A stretch of DNA of 11,429 nt. Origin: an uncultured Clostridia bacterium. Its GTDB lineage: Bacteria > Bacillota > Clostridia > Christensenellales > Borkfalkiaceae. Every line of letters begins with the position of its first letter. Positions within the stretch are counted from its first letter, which is position 1. Made by a program: the position numbers and the translations under genes. The notes under the pieces are model-generated. The model was not told where the DNA came from and did not search any database. It worked only from the letters and a program-made list of their open reading frames with translations. The stretch lies in the NCBI GenBank assembly GCA_947629605.1, contig CANREK010000025.1:1-11429 (forward strand), read 5' to 3'. This document shows positions 7,466 to 11,429 of this stretch, piece by piece.

Positions 7466-8170
7466 CTACCTCGTGTACTTCATGTACTGTTCCACGAATT
7501 CTTTTTTCTTGTGACGGCTGATGAGCAGTTCGTCCTGCCCGATGCGCACGATGTTCCCCGCCACGGAATCCACATAGCGGAGATTGACGAGGTAACAGCT
7601 GTTACAGCGGCAGAAATTCATGCCGTCGAGCTGTTCCACGAGGGCCTTTAAGGATGCACGGGTGCGCAGTTCCCCATCCGTCGTGTGAAAGACGAGATTG
7701 TGCCCCTCCACCTCGATATAACGGATGGAGGAAGAGGACACGACCTTGACCTCGCCGCGGGCGTTGATGACGATGCTCTTCTCCTCCGTCTTGCGCTTGT
7801 TGACCCTGTCGACGGCCTTTTTGAGCACCTGCGAGAAGTTGAAAAAGCGCACGGGCTTGATGAGGTAGGCGAGCGCTTCCACCTCGTACCCCTGCACGGC
7901 ATACTGCGGCATGTTCGTGATGAAGATGATACAGCATTCGCTCCCCATGCGGCGGAGACGGCGGGCGAGCTCCATGCCGTCGAGATGGGGCATTTCGATG
8001 TCGAGAAATACGATGTCGTATCTGCCGTCGTACGTCTCGATGAATTCCATGCTGTCGGAAAACGAGTCGTAGGTGAACTCGTAATTTCCGCTGTCCTGCG
8101 CCGTTTGAAGATATTTTTGCATGACGGCGAGATCCCTTTGGTTGTCGTCGACGAGCGCGATCCTGATCAT
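7466..8170 (-). CDS. LytTR-family response regulator
   Basis: A 234-residue cytoplasmic response regulator. Residues 1-120 form a receiver domain with the acidic pair Asp8-Asp9, the phosphoacceptor Asp57 in FLDIEMP and Lys105 in the LIKPV motif. After a short linker, residues about 130-234 form a LytTR DNA-binding domain (IRYIEVEGHNL, FCRCNSCYLVNL). Such regulators bind pairs of short direct repeats near promoters. It precedes the AgrC-like kinase in the same operon and is probably phosphorylated by it. The ATG at 8170 gives the normal N terminus MIRIALVDDN and is preceded by GGAGGGGAGC. The open frame continues to 8281, but that extension runs through the promoter at 8196-8223 and is not credible. 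Confidence 0.95.
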   Translation of the reverse strand: MIRIALVDDNQRDLAVMQKYLQTAQDSGNYEFTYDSFSDSMEFIETYDGRYDIVFLDIEMPHLDGMELARRLRRMGSECCIIFITNMPQYAVQGYEVEALAYLIKPVRFFNFSQVLKKAVDRVNKRKTEEKSIVINARGEVKVVSSSSIRYIEVEGHNLVFHTTDGELRTRASLKALVEQLDGMNFCRCNSCYLVNLRYVDSVAGNIVRIGQDELLISRHKKKEFVEQYMKYTR

Positions 8171-8195
8171 GCTCCCCTCCCGCGGTTTTTTCTCT

Positions 8196-8223
8196 ATTAT
8201 ACGCCTTTTGTGAAAAAAGTCAA
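8196..8223 (-). promoter_or_regulatory. Sigma-A-type promoter of the regulator/kinase operon
   Basis: On the minus strand a -35 TTGACT (8218-8223) is followed after 16 bases by a consensus -10 TATAAT (8196-8201). Transcription would start near 8189, giving a leader of about 20 bases that carries the GGAGGGGAGC ribosome site. The position rules out the longer start of the regulator gene. No LytTR-type direct repeat pair is evident around it. Confidence 0.85.
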
Positions 8224-8254
8224 GAGAATGTGTGTAGGGAAAAGAACGGACCAC

Positions 8255-8293
8255 GGCGCAAGGCGCACGGCGGTACGCCATGCGCCTTGCGCC
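8255..8293. repeat. Long GC-rich perfect hairpin next to the regulator promoter
   Basis: Two perfect 13-base arms, GGCGCAAGGCGCA (8255-8267) and TGCGCCTTGCGCC (8281-8293), enclose a further GGCG/CGCC stem (8269-8279, loop GTA), with one C/A mismatch between. The whole 39 bases fold into one nearly continuous stem. It lies 32 bases upstream of the -35 element at 8218-8223. There is no T-run on either side, so it is not an intrinsic terminator as it stands. Confidence 0.85.
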
Positions 8294-8310
8294 ACGAGCA
8301 CAGTCCGCTC

Positions 8311-8339
8311 ATTCTGAGGCCCCGCAGGGGCCGAAGAAT
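8311..8339. repeat. Short form of the ATTCTGAG...CCGAAGAAT repeat
   Basis: ATTCT (8311-8315) and AGAAT (8335-8339) flank GGCCCC/GGGGCC arms with a GCA triloop; the two stems are separated by a symmetric GA/GA internal mismatch. The end sequences match those of the 69-base elements at 2106-2174 and 11188-11256, but the inside is 20 bases shorter. Confidence 0.75.
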
Positions 8340-8359
8340 CCCGGCAAACGGGCGGAGAA

Positions 8360-8466
8360 ACACCCCCTCAGTCACCTATGGTGACAGCTCCCCCTCGAGG
8401 GGGAGCCAAGGAACACTCTCGCCCACCCCTCGAGGGGTGGGTGCCCCGTAGGGGCGGGAGGGGTGT
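8360..8466. repeat. Multi-hairpin intergenic repeat, copy B, with inverted ends
   Basis: Four consecutive stem-loops are visible: GTCACC/GGTGAC (8371-8385, loop TAT), GCTCCCCC/GGGGGAGC (8387-8406, loop TCGA), CCCACCCC/GGGGTGGG (8422-8441, loop TCGA) and GCCCC/GGGGC (8443-8455, loop GTA). The unit is bounded by ACACCCCCTC (8360-8369) and GAGGGGTGT (8458-8466), which are nearly inverted copies of each other. It is homologous to copy A at 853-945. No protein is encoded. Confidence 0.88.
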
Positions 8467-8476
8467 CATTCTAATC

Positions 8477-8512
8477 TCCCACCATAATTTTTCATTTTTC
8501 ATTTTTAATTCC
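8477..8512 (-). repeat. AT-rich 3'-end module behind the YitT gene
   Basis: Read on the minus strand, just after the YitT terminator, the module runs GGAATTAAAAATG, AAAAATGAAAAATT and then ATGGTGGGAG. It has the same order and polarity as the modules at 2291-2324 and 11121-11163, and separates the gene's 3' end from the multi-hairpin repeat. Confidence 0.65.
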
Positions 8513-8535
8513 AAAAAAACCGCCCCATGGGGCGG
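8513..8535 (-). terminator. Intrinsic terminator of the YitT gene
   Basis: On the minus strand the 16-base palindrome CCGCCCCATGGGGCGG (8520-8535) is followed immediately by seven T residues (8513-8519). This is a strong GC-rich stem with a CATG loop and U-tract. It begins 16 bases after the YitT stop codon. Confidence 0.92.
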
Positions 8536-8551
8536 CGAAAAGCGGCGAAAA

Positions 8552-9646
8552 TCATTCTTTGGGGGGTGTCGTGTCCTCCGACTGCGAATCGTCGGCGACC
8601 ATTTCCAGCTTGGAATCCTCCTCCTGCGGCATCAAAAAGTCGACGCCCTCGGTGTGGAAGCCCTTCCCGCGCACTTCGGACACGTTGCTGACCGTCATAA
8701 AGGCGTTGGGGTCGATCTTCTGTACCTCCGATTTGAGCGTGACGAGCTGACGGGAAGAGATGACCGTGAGCAGCATGTGGCAGGGCTCTTTGAGGTACCC
8801 CGTCTGCCCGTAGAGCACGGTGACGCCGCGACTGACCTTGGTGATGATCATGTCACGGATCTCCTTATAATTCATGGAGACGATCTTGACCTGAATGCGG
8901 TTCATGCCGACGAGGGAGAGTTTTTCGGCCATCATCGAGGAGATGATCGTGATGAACACGCCATAGATGACGGCGGTGAGATCGGCGGCGATGAGGTTGA
9001 TGAACACGATGGAAAGGTCGACGACCCACATCGTGACGGCGACGGGAACGTTGAAGAGTTTTTTGAAGATGAGCGGCGGGATATCCGTGCCGCCCGTGCT
9101 CGCCCCCACGCGGAGCACGAGCCCGATCCCGAGGCCGAAGAGCACCGCGCCGCAGAGCATGGCAAGCATCGGACTGCCGAACTCTCCGCCGCAGCCGATG
9201 TTGTAGCCGGTTGCTTCCTTATACGCCTCTTGGAGGGGGCGGTAGATGGTGAGGAATGTGGGATAGAGGAAGGTCCCCGCGCCCGTGGCGACGGCGAATT
9301 TTTTCCCCAAAATGGCGACGCCCGCCACAAAGAGGAGAATGTTCGCCGTGTAGACGGTGATATCGACCGCCCATGCCGTCGCCGTTTCGCTGAGCGCGGA
9401 ATACTTTTCGAGAAGGTTCTGCACAAAGATGCCGAGGCCCGTCGTTCCGCCCATGACGAATCCGTTGGGAACGATAAAGAACGCCGACGCGCCCGCGGCG
9501 ATGGCGTTTCCCCCGACGATGAAGAGCAAATTCAACAAAAATTTGTAGACCTGCCGCTTGGTGGGTTTGGTGAAATGTTTGCTTTTGTGCCCCTCGGTTT
9601 GGGTCGGTTCGGTCGTTTGGGTCGTTTGGGTCTGTTCCTCTGCCAT
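8552..9646 (-). CDS. YitT-family membrane protein (DUF161/DUF2179)
   Basis: A 364-residue integral membrane protein of the YitT family, whose molecular function is not settled. Seen: about five or six hydrophobic segments between residues 35 and 238, with the family's glycine motifs GGTTGLGIF (67-75) and GASTGGTDIP (181-190), then a soluble C-terminal DUF2179-like domain (about 250-330, RGVTVLYGQTGYL at 273-285). The N terminus is a polar Thr/Gln-rich stretch (TQTTQTTEPTQTEG) made by a tandem DNA repeat near 9612-9629, and the last 25 residues are acidic; both are probably disordered. The ATG at 9646 follows GAGAGG. The gene has its own promoter (9670-9698) and terminator (8513-8535), so it is a single-gene unit. 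The family assignment is firm, the role unknown. Confidence 0.95.
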   Translation of the reverse strand: MAEEQTQTTQTTEPTQTEGHKSKHFTKPTKRQVYKFLLNLLFIVGGNAIAAGASAFFIVPNGFVMGGTTGLGIFVQNLLEKYSALSETATAWAVDITVYTANILLFVAGVAILGKKFAVATGAGTFLYPTFLTIYRPLQEAYKEATGYNIGCGGEFGSPMLAMLCGAVLFGLGIGLVLRVGASTGGTDIPPLIFKKLFNVPVAVTMWVVDLSIVFINLIAADLTAVIYGVFITIISSMMAEKLSLVGMNRIQVKIVSMNYKEIRDMIITKVSRGVTVLYGQTGYLKEPCHMLLTVISSRQLVTLKSEVQKIDPNAFMTVSNVSEVRGKGFHTEGVDFLMPQEEDSKLEMVADDSQSEDTTPPKE

Positions 9647-9669
9647 ACATGCCTCTCTTGTTCGTGGGT

Positions 9670-9698
9670 ATTATATCACCCGCCGCCCTCTTTGGCAA
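9670..9698 (-). promoter_or_regulatory. Sigma-A-type promoter of the YitT gene
   Basis: On the minus strand, TTGCCA (9693-9698) and TATAAT (9670-9675) are separated by 17 bases. The predicted start, near 9663, leaves a leader of about 17 bases with a GAGAGG ribosome site before the ATG at 9646. Confidence 0.88.
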
Positions 9699-9740
9699 GC
9701 GAAAATAAAAAAATTTACGGGGAAAACCCTCTTTCCCTGT

Positions 9741-9771
9741 AAAAAGATCGGCGCCGCAGGGCGCGGCGCCG
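9741..9771 (-). terminator. Intrinsic terminator of the Cys-rich small protein gene
   Basis: On the minus strand a perfect 9-base stem, CGGCGCCGC and GCGGCGCCG (9749-9771, 5-base loop), is followed by ATC and then TTTTT (9741-9745). It lies 25 bases after the stop codon at 9796-9798. It also insulates the YitT promoter downstream. Confidence 0.87.
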
Positions 9772-9795
9772 AAGTCATCTTTTGTGGGAGATATT

Positions 9796-10092
9796 TTAGA
9801 AATTGTTACAGCAACAGCCGTTGTTTTGGGCGTAGGGTCCCAGCGCGTACTGCTGTGCGTAGTAGTTGTCGAATCCGCCGTTGCCGTTGCACCCGCAGCC
9901 GCTGTTGCCGTTATTGTTGCAGCCGCAGCCGCCGTTCGACGCGTTGACGGCGTTGACGCCGCTCACAAAGCCGTTGGAAAAGGTGTTCCAGCCGTTGTTG
10001 TTGCACCCGCAGCCGTTGTTGCCGTTGTTGCAGCAGGGACTTCCGAAAAGATTATTGAGAACGCTCGCGAGCGTGTTACAGGAATTACACAT
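9796..10092 (-). CDS. Small Asn/Gly/Cys-rich protein of unknown function
   Basis: A 98-residue protein with 13 cysteines and 27 asparagines. The cysteines occur as CxxC at the start (Cys2, Cys5), CC (20-21), three GCGC motifs (27-30, 55-58, 65-68; the first two extended as GCGCNNNG) and CCC near the end (93-95). A middle stretch (35-53) and a Tyr/Gln stretch (74-89) interrupt the repeats. No signal peptide or membrane segment is seen. The ATG at 10092 follows AGAGGA with a 7-base gap, and a good terminator follows, so I consider it a real gene. Possible roles are a metal-binding or cross-linked structural protein, for example of a spore or envelope layer, or a precursor of a modified peptide; nothing in the window decides this. 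I do not recognise the family. Confidence 0.82.
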   Translation of the reverse strand: MCNSCNTLASVLNNLFGSPCCNNGNNGCGCNNNGWNTFSNGFVSGVNAVNASNGGCGCNNNGNSGCGCNGNGGFDNYYAQQYALGPYAQNNGCCCNNF

Positions 10093-10139
10093 GTCTGTAT
10101 CCTCTTGTGTGGGATCGGGAACGAGGTCCCGTCACTGCC

Positions 10140-10167
10140 ATTTTATGTGAAAAAAGGCGGGTGTGTC
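10140..10167 (-). promoter_or_regulatory. Possible weak promoter of the Cys-rich protein gene
   Basis: On the minus strand TAAAAT (10140-10145) could be a -10 box, with GACACA (10162-10167) 16 bases upstream as a poor -35. It would give a leader of about 40 bases holding a small CGGGA/TCCCG hairpin and the ribosome site. The poor -35 may indicate an alternative sigma factor or an activator. Confidence 0.25.
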
Positions 10168-10177
10168 CCTCAAAATG

Positions 10178-10206
10178 TTGACAGATTTTTCAAGAAGGGG
10201 TATACT
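10178..10206 (+). promoter_or_regulatory. Near-consensus sigma-A promoter of the C92-like enzyme gene
   Basis: TTGACA (10178-10183) and TATACT (10201-10206) are separated by exactly 17 bases. Transcription should start near 10213. The ribosome site AAGGAGG is at 10221-10227, 7 bases before the ATG at 10235. The layout fixes the gene start, since an in-frame start at 10163 would lie upstream of the promoter. Confidence 0.93.
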
Positions 10207-10234
10207 GTCTGTATCACGACAAGGAGGGAGCGAC

Positions 10235-11107
10235 ATGAAGAGAAGATACAGAGCGGCCGCCATCGCGCTTACGGTCATTGCCTGTCTCTGTTTTGCGATC
10301 ACTTTGGTCGCCGCATTCTTTGCGATCGCAGACGGGCTCTGCGAAAAAAATGCAAGATATGTGCCGAATTACGAAAAAATCGACCTCGCTCCCCTCCTCG
10401 AAAAAGAGGAATGGTCGGAGGAAGATTACGAGACGATCTACCGCCAAACGGGGCTCACCAAGGTGGGCGCCGACAGCGTGGAGAGAACGCGTCTTTTGAG
10501 TTTTCAGACGGCATTTTTCAACGCGGGAGAGGTCTATCACGAGTTTACGACCCCCATCACGCCGCACGATAAGCTCATGGATCCCGACACGGAGACGGAT
10601 ATCTTGGCCCCCATCGTTCCCCTTGAAAACGGGGATATCCTCGTCACCTCCACCACCCACCTCTTCGGCTGGCGGCACGGACATGCGGCGCTCGTCGTGG
10701 ATGCCGCGACGGAGACGTTGCTCGAATCGGTCGCCATCGGCATCGACAGCCGTGTGACGACGGGCGGAGCGAGATGGTTCCGCCGCTCCTCCAACTTTAT
10801 GGTACTGCGGTTGAAGGATGCCGACGCCGCAAAACGCGCCGAGATCGCCAAGAATGCGAGGAATGAGCTCGTCGGGATCCCCTATAACGTTTTTCTCGGC
10901 TTTTTTATGCCCAAGGACCAATGCAAGAACGGCAAAACGCCAAGCGGCACCCACTGTTCCCACCTTGTGTGGCAAGCGTTCCGCAACGCGGGCTACGACC
11001 TCGACTCCACGGGCGGCCCCCTCGTCACGGCCAAGGACATCTCGCACTCCCCCTATCTCGAAGTCGTGCAGGTCTACGGCTTCGACCTCGACACCCTGTG
11101 GGGGTGA
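10235..11107 (+). CDS. Membrane-anchored YiiX/YycO-like permuted papain-fold enzyme (NlpC/P60-related)
   Basis: A 290-residue protein with an N-terminal basic start and hydrophobic segment (about 8-32), so probably anchored with the rest outside the cytoplasm. The later part matches the permuted papain-fold group (YaeF/YiiX/YycO, peptidase C92-like): ENGDILVTS (131-139), then RHGHAALVVD (147-156) with a candidate catalytic His150, and after about 90 residues GTHCSHLVWQAF (238-249) with a candidate nucleophile Cys241, followed by the usual SPYLEVVQVY end. His before Cys is the order expected of the permuted fold. Members are thought to be amidases, hydrolases or acyltransferases acting on peptides or lipids; the substrate here is unknown. 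The ATG at 10235 has AAGGAGG 7 bases upstream. It is the only plus-strand gene and diverges from the Cys-rich gene. No GC-rich terminator is seen after it. Confidence 0.88.
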   Translation: MKRRYRAAAIALTVIACLCFAITLVAAFFAIADGLCEKNARYVPNYEKIDLAPLLEKEEWSEEDYETIYRQTGLTKVGADSVERTRLLSFQTAFFNAGEVYHEFTTPITPHDKLMDPDTETDILAPIVPLENGDILVTSTTHLFGWRHGHAALVVDAATETLLESVAIGIDSRVTTGGARWFRRSSNFMVLRLKDADAAKRAEIAKNARNELVGIPYNVFLGFFMPKDQCKNGKTPSGTHCSHLVWQAFRNAGYDLDSTGGPLVTAKDISHSPYLEVVQVYGFDLDTLWG

Positions 11108-11120
11108 ACCTCAACGTTTG

Positions 11121-11163
11121 AAATTAAAAATTATAAATTATAAATTAAAAATTGCGGCGGGGG
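11121..11163 (+). repeat. AT-rich 3'-end module behind the C92-like gene
   Basis: Fourteen bases after the stop codon, AAATTAAAAATT and two ATAAATT units lead to ATTAAAAATTGCGGCGGGG. Order and polarity relative to the gene are the same as in the modules at 2291-2324 and 8477-8512, which sit behind minus-strand genes. Confidence 0.65.
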
Positions 11164-11187
11164 AATTAGAATACGGAAGCATGTGTC

Positions 11188-11256
11188 GCCCCGCGTCATT
11201 CTGAGCCACAGAGCTCATAGAGAGTATGGGGGCTATTCCGAAGAATCTCGCGGGGC
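11188..11256. repeat. 69-base repeat with 8-base inverted ends, copy 2
   Basis: Bounded by GCCCCGCG (11188-11195) and CGCGGGGC (11249-11256), this has the same length and orientation as the element at 2106-2174. The first 22 bases and the last 20 or so are identical between copies; the roughly ten differences lie in the central part. It occupies the 3' side of the C92-like gene. Confidence 0.88.
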
Positions 11257-11261
11257 GAATA

Positions 11262-11287
11262 CGGACCATTCCAATCGCGTCATGGTG
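11262..11287. repeat. Inverted copy of the 26-base module at 2028-2053
   Basis: The reverse complement of this stretch matches 2028-2053 at 24 of 26 positions (shared core GGAATGGTCCG). The module is on the other side of, and inverted with respect to, the 69-base element compared with the left mosaic. Confidence 0.8.
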
Positions 11288-11352
11288 CCCCGCCCGCACG
11301 TTCTTTGTGGCGTCGAAGGGCGGCACGAGGAGCGTAGCGACGAAGTAGCTCC

Positions 11353-11417
11353 GTCGAACCATCACCTTATTTCTTTGCTGCGGTGATCCTTCGACACGAC
11401 GCAAGGGCGCGTCGGCT
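11353..11417. repeat. Hairpin and direct copy of the 39-base module
   Basis: GTCGAACCATCACC (11353-11366) and GGTGATCCTTCGAC (11382-11395) are inverted copies with a two-base mismatch, forming a hairpin with a 15-base loop. Bases 11379-11417 match 1989-2027 with three differences. The stretch 11288-11352 has no gene that I can support, and the mosaic runs to the window edge. Confidence 0.8.
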
Positions 11418-11429
11418 ACTTCGCGCCAA

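Noticed and set aside
5920..7521. Plus-strand open frame of 533 codons opposite the histidine kinase
   Set aside because: It crosses the AT-rich gap and the kinase gene, is rich in Val/Asp/Glu/His as antisense frames of GC-rich genes are, and has no family resemblance.
8171..8281. N-terminal extension of the response regulator
   Set aside because: It would be encoded by the promoter and upstream hairpin; the ATG at 8170 has a ribosome site and the standard receiver start.
8378..9742. Plus-strand open frame of 454 codons through repeats and opposite YitT
   Set aside because: It starts inside a repeat element and is antisense to a firm YitT-family gene with its own promoter and terminator.
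9796..10092. Reading the Cys-rich protein as a known thiazole-type bacteriocin precursor
   Set aside because: The Gly/Cys blocks are suggestive, but no cyclodehydratase, dehydrogenase, protease or exporter is next to it and the Asn content is much higher than I would expect.
10163..10234. N-terminal extension of the C92-like enzyme
   Set aside because: The region includes the -35 and -10 boxes and the ribosome site for the ATG at 10235.
10214..11047. Minus-strand open frame opposite the C92-like gene
   Set aside because: The plus strand has a near-consensus promoter, ribosome site and family motifs; this frame has none.

Overview
The window looks like chromosome from an anaerobic, gut-type Clostridia (Bacillota) lineage that is fairly GC-rich. 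The reasons are vegetative sigma-A-type promoters, GGAGG-like ribosome binding sites, an AgrC-type kinase with a LytTR regulator, a YitT-family membrane protein, and intergenic repeats of the kind I associate with such genomes. The lineage call is an inference; there is no rRNA or other taxonomic marker. No phage, plasmid, transposase, tRNA or CRISPR array is visible.

Layout, left to right: a ROK-family sugar kinase cut by the left edge (1-814, minus); a multi-hairpin repeat; a family 2 glycosyltransferase (953-1978, minus); a 340-base repeat mosaic; an operon of a polytopic membrane protein and a family 3 glycoside hydrolase overlapping by 4 bases (2319-5755, minus); an AT-rich gap; a two-component operon of LytTR response regulator and AgrC-like histidine kinase (6145-8170, minus) with a clear promoter; a repeat cluster; a YitT-family protein with its own promoter and terminator (8552-9646, minus); a small Asn/Gly/Cys-rich protein with a terminator (9796-10092, minus); and, divergent from it, a membrane-anchored YiiX/YycO-like permuted papain-fold enzyme with a near-consensus promoter (10235-11107, plus). 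The right end is another repeat mosaic.

Functionally, the glycoside hydrolase and ROK kinase would fit release and phosphorylation of a hexose, but they are separate transcription units. The kinase/regulator pair has no visible peptide signal gene. The other genes look like independent units.

The least ordinary parts are: (1) a repeat system built from recurring modules (a 69-base element with 8-base inverted ends, a multi-hairpin element, an AT-rich module always placed just after a gene's 3' end with the same polarity, and inverted or shuffled pieces) filling most long intergenic gaps; (2) a glycosyltransferase gene walled in by repeats, with no visible ribosome binding site; (3) the Asn/Gly/Cys-rich small protein beside a possible Cys-dependent hydrolase. 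None amounts to a demonstrated new system.
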